Shown in pieces: positions 25,245 through 32,670 of a stretch of DNA of 32,670 bases. Source of the stretch: Armatimonadota bacterium (GTDB taxonomy: Bacteria; Armatimonadota; UBA5829). The translations under genes were made by a program, and so were the position numbers. The stretch covers positions 1 through 32,670 of the forward strand of contig JARYME010000026.1 of NCBI GenBank assembly GCA_029907315.1, written 5' to 3'. How positions within the stretch are numbered: position 1 is the first letter of the stretch; every line of letters starts with the position of its first letter. The notes beneath the pieces were generated by a model. That model searched no databases. It worked only from the letters and a program-made list of their open reading frames with translations, and was not told where the DNA came from.

Positions 25245-26783
25245 CTATTCCGCAGGTGCATTGAGCGCGTTGGGATAGTTTTTCCTTATCAATGCCAGTT
25301 GTGCCCTGATCATTCGTTCTGCGCGGGCGTTTTCTTCCTCGGGTGAGCAGATATTTCGCAGATCTCTTTCGAGCTCCCTGAATTTGTCGGGGTACTTATC
25401 AACCAGGTTGACCAGTTCGTTGGGGTCATTTTCCAGGTCGAAGAGCTGGTGAGGAGCATCGATGTAGTAAATCAGCTTCCAGTTGTCTTTCCTGATCATG
25501 AAGTGGCTCGCCCTCTTCCCGTGCCCGTGGTATTCTGCGAACACTACCCGGTCCGGATCGTCGCGTTTGATTTCCTGAAGCGGCGTCCCCTTCCAAGACC
25601 GCGGTCGCACTCTGTCCAGTCCCAGAGCACGAAAAATGGTAGCATTTAGGTCAAGGAGATCGACTGGCGTTCGAACCCTGGTTCCAGGCTTGAAGCCTGG
25701 ACCAGCCACTATGAGCGGCACTGCGGCAGCATCCTCATATAACGTGCATTTTCTCCACATCCCGAACTTGCCCAACATCTCACCGTGATCGGATGTGTAC
25801 ACCAATACCGTCCTGCGGCTCAAACCGGACCGATCCAGTGCGCTGATGAGTTTCCCCAGCATCCGGTCGACGAACGTAACCTTGCCGTAGTAGCCGCGCC
25901 TGTTGCCGGCGATGTTTTCGGGTGTCCAGTCCGGGTGGTCTTCCTCAAAATGCAGGTGGTGGTCCGCGACGAACGGGTGCTGAGCTGACTGCTGCTCCCT
26001 GCCATATCGTGGCATGTCGTTCATCGGATACAGTGCCCAGTCCTCCGGGAGACACGTATGAGGGAAGTGCGGACTTACCACGTTGACTGTCAGAGTCCAC
26101 GAAACGCCATGCGCGTTAAGGCTTCGACCTTTGGTCGTTATCCAGTTCACAGCCTTTTCCACAAGCTCGGCATCGCGCGCACATGCATTCTCGCGCGGAC
26201 CGTATTCCGTTGCCACATAATGCGCCCCTGCACGTACGGCCACAGGTCTGCGCTGGATGTTGCAGTCACCCGGCGGCCGACGGTTTCCAGGAGATATAAG
26301 CTCGCAGAAACCGGACCGATCTGAGTGACAGTACGTGTCCATCTTGCCTATATAAGCCGTGTATACGCCTGCCTGAGCAAGGACCTGACCGTACGTTGGG
26401 AACACCCATCCGCGATATAGGGGGTTGTTGTAGCGCTCTTGGTACACACTGCAATTTGAATATGCTTGCACCTCGTGGTTTCTGAGACCGCTCATAAAAC
26501 TCGACCTACTGGGCATACACAAAGGTGCCGGGCAGTATGCGTGTTCGAACACTACACCTCGCCTTGCCAACTCCTGCATGTTCGGAGTGTGCAAGAAATC
26601 GGGATAGCCTGGACATAGGTAAACGGACGAGTAGCGAGGGTTGTGTTCATCCGACATCAGAATGAGCACGTTTGTCGGTTCATTGCTCGCCTGGACTGCC
26701 TCGCCCGGATCTGAAACGACGTAGGCCGCAGCTCCCAGAGCAACGCCAGCCTTCCTGAGAAACTCTCGCCGCGTGATGCGCAT
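25245..26783 (-). CDS. Tat-exported sulfatase, formylglycine type
   Basis: The protein (512 residues from ATG 26783) hydrolyses sulfate esters, probably on glycans. A Tat signal opens it (ITRREFLRKAGVALGAAAYVV). Metal-binding VLILMSDEHN at residues 39-48, the formylglycine-forming motif Cys89-Met-Pro-Ser-Arg, and TSDHGEMLGKFGMW follow in the usual S1-family order. The C-terminal RKDNWKLIYYIDAPHQLFDLENDPNEL segment is also typical. It needs a formylglycine-generating enzyme (FGE or anSME), and none is in the window. AGGTGG is 11 bases upstream; longer starts (ATG 26804, or 26885) lack one. It diverges from the GH4 gene and precedes the DUF4838 gene in the same operon. Confidence 0.9.
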   Translation of the reverse strand: MRITRREFLRKAGVALGAAAYVVSDPGEAVQASNEPTNVLILMSDEHNPRYSSVYLCPGYPDFLHTPNMQELARRGVVFEHAYCPAPLCMPSRSSFMSGLRNHEVQAYSNCSVYQERYNNPLYRGWVFPTYGQVLAQAGVYTAYIGKMDTYCHSDRSGFCELISPGNRRPPGDCNIQRRPVAVRAGAHYVATEYGPRENACARDAELVEKAVNWITTKGRSLNAHGVSWTLTVNVVSPHFPHTCLPEDWALYPMNDMPRYGREQQSAQHPFVADHHLHFEEDHPDWTPENIAGNRRGYYGKVTFVDRMLGKLISALDRSGLSRRTVLVYTSDHGEMLGKFGMWRKCTLYEDAAAVPLIVAGPGFKPGTRVRTPVDLLDLNATIFRALGLDRVRPRSWKGTPLQEIKRDDPDRVVFAEYHGHGKRASHFMIRKDNWKLIYYIDAPHQLFDLENDPNELVNLVDKYPDKFRELERDLRNICSPEEENARAERMIRAQLALIRKNYPNALNAPAE

Positions 26784-26874
26784 CGTTTTGTTCACCACCT
26801 GCATTCTCGGTTTGACGCGTACTCTCGCATTTCCTCCGGTTGCAGGCATGATGTGCAGGAACCGCTGAGCCGAA

Positions 26875-26885
26875 GTGCTAAGCAC
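26875..26885. promoter_or_regulatory. Palindrome GTGCTAAGCAC between divergent sulfatase and GH4 genes
   Basis: An 11-base perfect palindrome (5+1+5) lies in the 145-base gap between the divergent starts at 26783 and 26929, the usual place for a shared operator. The first nine bases recur at 1610-1618, in the other divergent sugar-gene gap. No regulator gene is in the window. Confidence 0.35.
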
Positions 26886-26928
26886 ATTCTTGACGAAGAA
26901 ATCTACAACGACGGAAAGGAGTGCAGCA

Positions 26929-28239
26929 GTGGCAGGTCAGTCAGTGAAGATCGTCTCCATCGGAGCCGCAAGCATCTTCGGACGAGGAATTCTAGCGGAC
27001 GTGTTCGGCTCGCCGGAGTTCAACGAGCTCGATACGACGCTTGTTCTAGTCGATATCAACCGCGAAGCTTTAGACCGCATCTATAGACTAGGACTCCTTA
27101 TGAAAGAGCATCTGGGTTCGAAGGTGAAGCTGGAGGCAACAACCGACCGCTTGGAAGCTTTGCCCGGTGCAGACTACGTCATAACATCGGTGGCCATACT
27201 CCGTTACGAGCTCTGGGAACAGGACTTTCGAGTCCCTCTTGCGTTCGGATTCAAGCACGTTCTAGGAGAAAACGGTGGACCAGGCGCGATATTCCACGCG
27301 TTGCGCAACTATGAACTTATGCTCCCCATAGCGCGCGATATGGAACGACTGTGCCCGGACGCTTTGCTCCTGAACTTTACGAACCCGGAACCGAGAATAG
27401 TCAAGGCGATTTCCGAACTTACGAACATTAGGTGTGTGGGCTTGTGCCACGGCGTTCAGAGCTCTCGAGAAGGCGTTTCGGAGATTCTCAACAGGCCCAT
27501 TGACGAGCTGGAAATAATCGCCGGCGGTCACAACCATTTCTTCTGGGTTACAAAGATCAGAGACCGCAAAACCGGGGAGGACCTCTACCCAGCACTTCGC
27601 AAGCGCATTCTCGAGGACCCGAACTGTCCCCAGGCGCCTCCGCTTGTCAAGAAGATGGTCGAGATTTTCGGGCTCTACACCTACCCTTCCGACGACCATA
27701 TCGGCGAGTACCTCCAGTTTGCAAGTGAGTTTACAGGTGTGCTGTGGCACTACGGCCTGGAGACGAAGCGTGTGCCGCGTGATGGGCTTAAGCCTGAACC
27801 GTGGCCCTACGAAGATTACATCGCCGGGCGCAAACCTGTCGACCAAGAGCTCACGCGAAAAACCGGCGAGATCGCTATACCCATCATTCTGGACATAGAA
27901 CTAGATCGCAAACGCTGGGAATGCGCGGTCAACGTTCCGAATGACGGCCTTTATATCGAGAACTTGCCGGATTATATGGTCGTAGAGGTGCCCGCCATCG
28001 TAGACCGTGACGGCGTGCATCCAGAAAAGATAGGACCGCTCCCGGACGCCTTGGCTGCCTACTGCAGCCGACAGGGTGTGATCCAGAAGCTCTTGGTCGA
28101 GGCGTACGCAAAACGCTCAAAGAACCTGCTTTTGCAGTGTTTGCTGTTGGATCCGGTGGTCGACAGCGTTACCAGAGCCGAGAAGATGCTTGACTACATG
28201 CTTGACCTTCAGCGAGATTTCTTGCCGGAGTTCAAATAG
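26929..28239 (+). CDS. GH4 NAD-dependent glycosidase (alpha-galactosidase or alpha-glucuronidase type)
   Basis: GH4 enzymes cleave glycosides by an oxidation-elimination mechanism needing NAD+ and a divalent metal. The protein has 436 residues. Visible parts are the N-terminal Rossmann start VKIVSIGAASIFGRG, GADYVITSVAILR, NFTNPEP at residues 149-155, the metal-binding Cys173-His174 in GLCHGVQ, and GGHNHFFW at 199-206. The CHG form argues against the phospho-alpha/beta-glucosidases (which have CN or similar) and fits alpha-galactosidases and alpha-glucuronidases. The GTG start has GGAAAGGAG 7 bases upstream; an extension to 26875 overlaps the palindrome and lacks a ribosome binding site. It is cytoplasmic. 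The galK/galT genes and DUF4838 context support both substrates, so I cannot choose. Confidence 0.85.
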   Translation: MAGQSVKIVSIGAASIFGRGILADVFGSPEFNELDTTLVLVDINREALDRIYRLGLLMKEHLGSKVKLEATTDRLEALPGADYVITSVAILRYELWEQDFRVPLAFGFKHVLGENGGPGAIFHALRNYELMLPIARDMERLCPDALLLNFTNPEPRIVKAISELTNIRCVGLCHGVQSSREGVSEILNRPIDELEIIAGGHNHFFWVTKIRDRKTGEDLYPALRKRILEDPNCPQAPPLVKKMVEIFGLYTYPSDDHIGEYLQFASEFTGVLWHYGLETKRVPRDGLKPEPWPYEDYIAGRKPVDQELTRKTGEIAIPIILDIELDRKRWECAVNVPNDGLYIENLPDYMVVEVPAIVDRDGVHPEKIGPLPDALAAYCSRQGVIQKLLVEAYAKRSKNLLLQCLLLDPVVDSVTRAEKMLDYMLDLQRDFLPEFK

Positions 28240-28261
28240 CACCGCAATAGAATAGAACTGT

Positions 28262-28307
28262 TGAGCGTTCCGGCCTTCTTGAGCGAAGATTTGGGCCGGA
28301 ACGCTCA
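28262..28307. terminator. Two-sided hairpin overlapping the comM stop codon
   Basis: TGAGCGTTCCGGCC (28262-28275) is a perfect inverted repeat with GGCCGGAACGCTCA (28294-28307). The 18-base loop holds a further TCTT/AAGA stem around GAGCG. It lies between the convergent GH4 and comM genes, and its right arm contains the comM stop codon (28305-28307). There is no T-run on either side, so it may stop or stabilise both messages rather than be a classic intrinsic terminator. Confidence 0.6.
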
Positions 28308-29840
28308 GCCCCAGTACTTGCGATCCAAACTTCGGTACTGAAGCGCCTCAGCCAAGTGCTCTATGCGAATGCGCTCTGAGTCGCCCAGATCTGCAATAGT
28401 CCGACTGAGCTTCAGAACACGGTCGAACGCTCGAGCCGAAAGTCGCAGTTGTTCCACGCCCTGTTTGAGCATTGCTTCGGCGTCTGCGTCCAGCTTACAG
28501 AACGTCTTCAAGTGCCGGCTGGTCATCTGTGCGTTGGAGTATATTTTCGTTCCGGCGAACCTTGCCTGCTGTATTTCGCGCGCTTGACATACCCTCTGCC
28601 TTATCTTTTCCGAAGATTCCCCGGGTGTCTTGCCCATAAGTTCGTCTTGCCTCAGCCGCGGCACCTCTATGTGTATGTCGATGCGGTCGAGCAAAGGTCC
28701 GGAAATCTTCTGCACATACTTATGGATCATATTCGGCGTGCATGTGCACGGCTTCAGGTGATCGTTGAAAAAACCACATGGGCAAGGGTTCATTGCGGCA
28801 ACAAGCATGAAACACGCAGGATATGTCAGCGATGCTTGAGCTCTAGCTATGGTCACCTTGCCGTCTTCGAGCGGCTGGCGCATGACCTCGAGAACATCAC
28901 GCTTGAACTCCGGCAGCTCATCCAAAAAGAGCACGCCGTGATGAGCCAAACTGACCTCTCCGGGCCTCGGGTATGTGCCGCCACCAGTGAGACCCGCGTT
29001 TGAGATACTGTGATGAGGAGATCGGAACGGTCTGCGAGTAATGAGCGCTTCGTTGGGACTCAGTAGTCCGCAAACACTGTATAGCTTCGTGACTTCAAGC
29101 GCTTCATTCATACTGAGCGGCGGAAGTATTGTGGGCAGTCGTCGAGCAAGCATAGTCTTGCCGCTCCCGGGTGGACCTATCATCAGCAGGTTATGGCCGC
29201 CAGCTGCAGCCACTTCCAATGCCCGTTTTACCGTTTCTTGACCTTTCACGTCCGCAAAATCAACATCGTAAACGGGATCACCCAGACCATCCAGCTCATT
29301 AGGATCGAACACAGCCGGCAGCATGTGTTCCGGATCATTGAGGAGCTCAACCACTTCAACCAGGCTCTGCACCGGGTATACGTCGATTCCCCCAACGATG
29401 GCTGCCTCCTTCACATTGCGAGCCGGAACTATGATCCTCTTGAACTCTTGCTCTTTCGCACTGAGCGCTATAGGCAGTACTCCGCTCACTCCCCGAACCG
29501 AACCGTCAAGGCTCAGCTCTCCCAGGATTATAGTATCGTCGAGTGAGTCCCCATCTATCTGCCCGGATGCCGCCAAAATGCCTACTGCAATAGGTAAATC
29601 AAAAGACGGACCTTCTTTGCGTACGTCCGCGGGCGCAAGGTTGATTGTGATCTTTCTTGAAGGAAACTCCAGGCCGCTGTTCTTGATCGCTGTGCGGACG
29701 CGGTCGATTGATTCGCGAACTGCCGCATCAGGCAAGCCGACAATGGTAAAGCTGGGCAGTGCAGCCGCAAGATCGACCTCTACGTCTATCGGGTACGCAT
29801 CTATGCCGTTGAGGGCACTGGACTTAACATGCGCTAGCAT
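28305..29840 (-). CDS. comM: ComM/YifB family AAA ATPase
   Basis: ComM is a hexameric Mg-chelatase-like helicase that helps branch migration during natural transformation and recombination (cytoplasm). The 511-residue protein has an N-terminal Lon-like domain starting LAHVKSSALNGIDAYPIDVEV, then Walker A GPPGSGKT at 222-229, Walker B VLFLDELPE, and a Cys-rich NPCPCGFF...CTC segment typical of the family. The C-terminus ends SLDRKYWG. ATG 29840 matches the family start (MLAHVKSSA); GGAAGG lies 10 bases upstream. A TTG at 29849 would leave no room for a ribosome binding site. A perfect-consensus promoter precedes it. Confidence 0.92.
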   Translation of the reverse strand: MLAHVKSSALNGIDAYPIDVEVDLAAALPSFTIVGLPDAAVRESIDRVRTAIKNSGLEFPSRKITINLAPADVRKEGPSFDLPIAVGILAASGQIDGDSLDDTIILGELSLDGSVRGVSGVLPIALSAKEQEFKRIIVPARNVKEAAIVGGIDVYPVQSLVEVVELLNDPEHMLPAVFDPNELDGLGDPVYDVDFADVKGQETVKRALEVAAAGGHNLLMIGPPGSGKTMLARRLPTILPPLSMNEALEVTKLYSVCGLLSPNEALITRRPFRSPHHSISNAGLTGGGTYPRPGEVSLAHHGVLFLDELPEFKRDVLEVMRQPLEDGKVTIARAQASLTYPACFMLVAAMNPCPCGFFNDHLKPCTCTPNMIHKYVQKISGPLLDRIDIHIEVPRLRQDELMGKTPGESSEKIRQRVCQAREIQQARFAGTKIYSNAQMTSRHLKTFCKLDADAEAMLKQGVEQLRLSARAFDRVLKLSRTIADLGDSERIRIEHLAEALQYRSLDRKYWG

Positions 29841-29870
29841 CCAAGTCAATCCTTCCCACCAGTTTCGGCC

Positions 29871-29900
29871 ATTATAGGAACGGCAGTACTAAACTGTCAA
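29871..29900 (-). promoter_or_regulatory. Consensus sigma-70 promoter for comM
   Basis: On the minus strand the -35 TTGACA (29900-29895) and -10 TATAAT (29876-29871) are perfect consensus, separated by 18 bases. Transcription would start near 29864, about 24 bases before the chosen ATG at 29840. A CACGGC/GCCGTG hairpin (29905-29920) lies just upstream. The remaining gap towards pabB (29921-30054) shows no gene I can support. Confidence 0.85.
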
Positions 29901-30054
29901 CGAACACGGCAGCCGCCGTGCAAGACAAACCTTTATCAACAGTACGAGTTTGTGCACGCAGCAGTCGAGCCAACTCAAAAACAAGCGTGCGTACCGCTCC
30001 CGAGCCGACCGCGCGAGAAGTCCCGCCCCAAAACTCGAGAGATTATCGAACACC

Positions 30055-30082
30055 TGGACAGCAAGGTCGGTAACCATATAAC
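30055..30082 (+). promoter_or_regulatory. pabB promoter abutting the start codon
   Basis: TGGACA (30055-30060) and TATAAC (30077-30082) are 16 bases apart and resemble a sigma-70 promoter. The -10 box ends immediately before the ATG at 30083, so the transcript would begin near 30089, just before the in-frame ATG at 30092. The reading frame has a stop at 30071-30073, so no earlier start is possible. Confidence 0.55.
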
Positions 30083-30091
30083 ATGCACTGT

Positions 30092-31510
30092 ATGCGGTAT
30101 GTCGAATTCGATTGTGCCCCAAGCGTAAACGAGTTGATGGAGCACATCGAATACCTGCCCGATCGGTTCATAATCGAGGACGTCGGATCAGGCAGGGCCG
30201 TGATAGGCGCTCAACCGTTTCTGAAACTCACATCGAAAGACGGGATTACAGTTTGTGACCAGGCAGGCACACAAACCATCCTGCCGGGTGATCCATTCGA
30301 AGTCCTGAGCAATACACTCAAGCAGTTTGCTTGCGAGCCGATACGCGGAATCCCGTTCGCAGGGGGAGCAGTTGGATACCTCGCCTACGATCTTGGACGC
30401 GCAATCGAGCACCTGCCCACGCTCGCGGTGGAGGACGTCTCTACCCCCGACTACTGCCTCGGCTTCTATGATTCGGCTTTGATCGTAGACCTGCCCCGCC
30501 GTTTGTGCATAGCGGTCTCGCAGTCGGGAGATAAAGATGCCCTTCGATTCTGGTACGATTTGGCGAAGGCATCCGATCACAGCGGGAAGCCTGCCCACCC
30601 GGATCTAGACATCGTAAACAGCCCCGATAGACTGCTCCACACGATAAGCCGCCGCACAGGGGAACTCAGAAGCAACTTTACTAAAACTGAGTACTTGCAC
30701 GCGGTCGAACGTGTCAAGGAGTACATAGCTGCAGGTGACTGCTACCAAGTAAACCTGTCCCAGCGTTTCGATACAGAGCTTACCGTGCCGCCGTGGGAGC
30801 TTTACAAAACACTTAGAAGAATAAACCCGGCTCCTCACAGCTGCTTTATGCAAATGGGGGAGCCGATACTTGCGAGCGCGTCACCGGAAAGCTTTCTGAG
30901 CTATGATCCGGTTACTCGTACTGTCACGACGCGACCAATAAAGGGCACTCGTCCTAGAGGTTCCACGCCGGAAGAAGATGCGCGTCTCGCTGAAGAACTT
31001 GCGTCCAGTGAGAAAGATCGAGCAGAGAATGTGATGATAGTCGACATGGAGCGCAATGACTTGGGTCGGGTTGCGCGTTACGGCACAGTCCGCGTACCGG
31101 AGTTGTGGCGGATTGAAGCACACCCCAACGTTTTTCAGATGGTGTCGACAGTACAAGCCGAACTCGCTGAGGACAAAGACGCCGTAGACCTGCTGCGTGC
31201 GTCGTTTCCAGGCGGATCGATAACGGGAGCTCCGAAGGTGCGTGCCATGGAAATCATAGAGGAAATCGAACCTCACAGGCGCGGGATATATACAGGATCA
31301 GCTGGTTTCATCGATTTTACTGGCAGGGTGGAGCTGAGCATTGTCATTCGCAGCTTTGTCGTACAAGCTGGCAGAGTATATTTTCACGCCGGCGGAGGCA
31401 TAGTGGCTGATTCGGATCCGGAAATGGAGTACGAGGAAACGCTGCACAAGGTGTCCGGTCTAGTTGCGACCTTGGAGGAGTGTGGGTGCAAGAGCGGTTC
31501 GCGTATGTGA
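30092..31510 (+). CDS. pabB: Aminodeoxychorismate synthase component I
   Basis: PabB combines chorismate and ammonia (supplied by PabA) to make aminodeoxychorismate for folate. The 472-residue protein has an N-terminal beta domain and the chorismate-binding domain, with FTKTEYLHAVERVKEYI, CYQVNLSQRF, the PIKGTRPRG motif (PIKGT, as in PabB, rather than the PIAGT usual in TrpE), VDMERNDLGRV, EAHPNVFQMVST, and the C-terminal FPGGSITGAPKVRAME and GRVELSIVIRSF. Start is ATG 30092 or ATG 30083; neither has a Shine-Dalgarno sequence. The end overlaps the pabC start by about 25 bases. PabA is not in the window. Confidence 0.9.
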   Translation: MRYVEFDCAPSVNELMEHIEYLPDRFIIEDVGSGRAVIGAQPFLKLTSKDGITVCDQAGTQTILPGDPFEVLSNTLKQFACEPIRGIPFAGGAVGYLAYDLGRAIEHLPTLAVEDVSTPDYCLGFYDSALIVDLPRRLCIAVSQSGDKDALRFWYDLAKASDHSGKPAHPDLDIVNSPDRLLHTISRRTGELRSNFTKTEYLHAVERVKEYIAAGDCYQVNLSQRFDTELTVPPWELYKTLRRINPAPHSCFMQMGEPILASASPESFLSYDPVTRTVTTRPIKGTRPRGSTPEEDARLAEELASSEKDRAENVMIVDMERNDLGRVARYGTVRVPELWRIEAHPNVFQMVSTVQAELAEDKDAVDLLRASFPGGSITGAPKVRAMEIIEEIEPHRRGIYTGSAGFIDFTGRVELSIVIRSFVVQAGRVYFHAGGGIVADSDPEMEYEETLHKVSGLVATLEECGCKSGSRM

Positions 31511-32328
31511 ACGGTCGAGTCGTACCTCTTCGAGAGGCTCAAGTGAACGCTGCCGACCGAGGACTGCTATACGGTGACGGCTTGTTCGAAACCATTCGTG
31601 TGATAAACCGCAAGTGTATACGGCTGGACAAGCACTTCACGAGACTCGAATCTGGTGCAAGTATTCTGGGCATTGATGGCATTCCTGATAACCGCACCCT
31701 GGCTGATGCCATACTCTCTGTCGTCGACGCCAACAATTTGGCGGATGCAAGGGTGCGGCTAACCATTACACGAGGCATTTCCTCAGGTCCGGGACTGCTG
31801 GGGCACTGTTTAGGCTCACCTACCGTGGTCATTACAGCAAACGAGCTCCAGCACTCCGAACCTCAGCCGGCACAGGTAATCATATCTCGGCTGACTAGGC
31901 GCGACGAGCACAGCCCTTTGTCGTCGGTAAAATCGTTGAACTACCTGCCGAACATCCTGGCCCTGCGAGAAGCACAGGAGGCAGGAGCCGACGACGCTAT
32001 CTTGCTGAATACACAGGGAAATGCTGCGGAGGCAACTGTTGGCAACATCTTTTTAGTGTTCGGCTCGACCCTTGTGACCCCGTCACTAGATCAAGGAGTA
32101 CTACCGGGAACTGTACGCGGAACCGTGATTGAGCTAGCGACGTCGTTGGGCTTAGAAGTCGTCGAACGAGCGATTCGACGTGAGGAACTGGCGCGCGCAG
32201 ATGAACTCTTCTATACAAATGCTATTCAGCTTGTCAGGAGCATCAGCGCGGTTGACGGGAGAAAGATCGGCGGGTGCGAATACCCGGTCGCCCAAACAAT
32301 AAGGGAAGCCCTCGCCGAAGCCGACTAG
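31486..32328 (+). CDS. pabC: Aminodeoxychorismate lyase, class IV PLP enzyme
   Basis: PabC releases pyruvate from aminodeoxychorismate to give p-aminobenzoate, using pyridoxal phosphate. The 280-residue protein has the class IV fold signatures YVNGRVVPL, DRGLLYGDGLFETIRV, the PLP-binding Lys149 in SSVKSLNYLPN, and EATVGNIFLV followed by GVLPGTVRG. A branched-chain aminotransferase or D-amino acid aminotransferase is possible by sequence alone, but the overlap with pabB favours lyase. GTG 31486 is chosen because GGAGGAG (31474-31480) lies 5 bases upstream; GTG 31480 is in frame but sits in that site. It converges with the partial gene at the window end. Confidence 0.85.
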   Translation: MQERFAYVNGRVVPLREAQVNAADRGLLYGDGLFETIRVINRKCIRLDKHFTRLESGASILGIDGIPDNRTLADAILSVVDANNLADARVRLTITRGISSGPGLLGHCLGSPTVVITANELQHSEPQPAQVIISRLTRRDEHSPLSSVKSLNYLPNILALREAQEAGADDAILLNTQGNAAEATVGNIFLVFGSTLVTPSLDQGVLPGTVRGTVIELATSLGLEVVERAIRREELARADELFYTNAIQLVRSISAVDGRKIGGCEYPVAQTIREALAEAD

Positions 32329-32366
32329 GCGCCTCAGAGCGTAGAGGTGAAGACCCCGTCGCTCAA

Positions 32367-32670
32367 CTACTCAAATCTAGTCTCGGTTATCACCAGATCT
32401 TGGTCACCCACAAGTTGGACGCGCACTGGCCCCGATTTCCTTTGCACAGGCCAGCTCACCTCTTTCTCTTCGCCGGGACGCACAATCGCCGGGACACTGA
32501 GACTGTTGTTGTCAAGCCGAAATCTAACTGATGCGGGCTCTCGTGACTCGTTCCGGAGTCTGACCACGAACCTCGACACCGAACGGTCCAACTGTCCGAA
32601 GAATACGCCCCAGCCGTCGGCTTTGGGATCGGGCACTGGCTGCAGCCACCCGTTGGCGGTAAAGTGGTAG
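32367..32670 (-). CDS. C-terminal part of a beta-sandwich protein, cut by the window end
   Basis: The reading frame has no stop up to the window edge, so at least 100 residues of a longer protein are present; the true start lies beyond 32670. The frame reads YHFTANGWLQPVPDPK near the edge, then GWGVFFGQLDRSVSRF, and has alternating strands (FVVRLRNES, ASVRFRLDNN, KEVSWPV, VRVQLVG) of a beta-sandwich domain, as found at the ends of secreted or carbohydrate-active proteins. Function cannot be stated. It converges with pabC, 38 bases away. Confidence 0.55.
   Translation of the reverse strand, partial: YHFTANGWLQPVPDPKADGWGVFFGQLDRSVSRFVVRLRNESREPASVRFRLDNNSLSVPAIVRPGEEKEVSWPVQRKSGPVRVQLVGDQDLVITETRFE

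Noticed and set aside
29889-30122. A 77-codon minus-strand frame in the comM/pabB gap
   Set aside because: Its start lies inside pabB, it lacks a ribosome binding site and motif, and it overlaps the two promoter regions.
1-32670. tRNA, rRNA, CRISPR, transposase or prophage signals
   Set aside because: Scanning by eye for tRNA arms, repeat-spacer patterns and mobile-element proteins gave nothing credible.

Overview
The window reads as chromosomal DNA of a free-living, probably saccharolytic bacterium. It is moderately GC-rich by eye and densely coded on both strands; no gap between genes exceeds about 250 bases. Many starts have clear Shine-Dalgarno sequences, and sigma-70-type promoters are visible. 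The gene mix is Tat-exported sugar enzymes, a DUF4838 protein, a sulfatase, GH2 and GH4 glycosidases, UroD-like and unfamiliar TIM-barrel proteins, and an encapsulin with an encapsulated ferritin. This recalls Armatimonadota or a neighbouring phylum (Planctomycetota and relatives are alternatives). The assignment is inference from gene content only. I saw no rRNA, tRNA, CRISPR array, insertion sequence or phage gene.

Layout. (1) 80-4896: an exported L-fucose-isomerase-like protein (minus strand) diverges from an unfamiliar TIM-barrel protein and a 736-residue glycosidase-like protein. (2) 4976-11783: a visible promoter leads into a mostly close-packed plus-strand run: UPF0309-type SIS protein, membrane-anchored protein of unknown function, stand-alone GlmU-type uridylyltransferase, a 56-residue protein coupled to galT, galT, a B12-binding radical SAM protein, and galK overlapping it. 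This carries the two central Leloir enzymes and two or three unexplained partners. (3) 11853-14299: a zinc-ribbon membrane protein, then pyrK-pyrD. (4) 14416-16875: encapsulated ferritin, encapsulin shell, a large imperfect hairpin, and a UroD-superfamily protein. (5) 16925-22697: a GH2 beta-mannosidase (minus) diverges from an ABC sugar importer (binding protein and two permeases, no ATPase). (6) 22757-28239: DUF4838 protein and Tat-exported sulfatase (minus) diverge from a GH4 glycosidase. (7) 28262-32670: a two-sided hairpin, comM (minus) with a fully consensus promoter, divergent pabB-pabC, and the C-terminal end of a gene that runs off the window.

Putting it together (inference): exported enzymes (sulfatase, DUF4838 protein, isomerase-like protein) would trim or bind a sulfated or acidic glycan outside the cytoplasm. 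The ABC importer would bring in oligosaccharides. GH2, GH4 and possibly the 736-residue protein would cut them, and galK/galT would process galactose. The pyrimidine, folate, comM and encapsulin genes are housekeeping or iron/oxidative-stress functions placed between these sugar genes.

The least explained items are the small galT-coupled protein, the radical SAM enzyme wedged between galT and galK, the exported sugar-isomerase-like protein, the hairpin after the encapsulin gene, and a pabB whose promoter abuts its start codon so that its message would be nearly leaderless.
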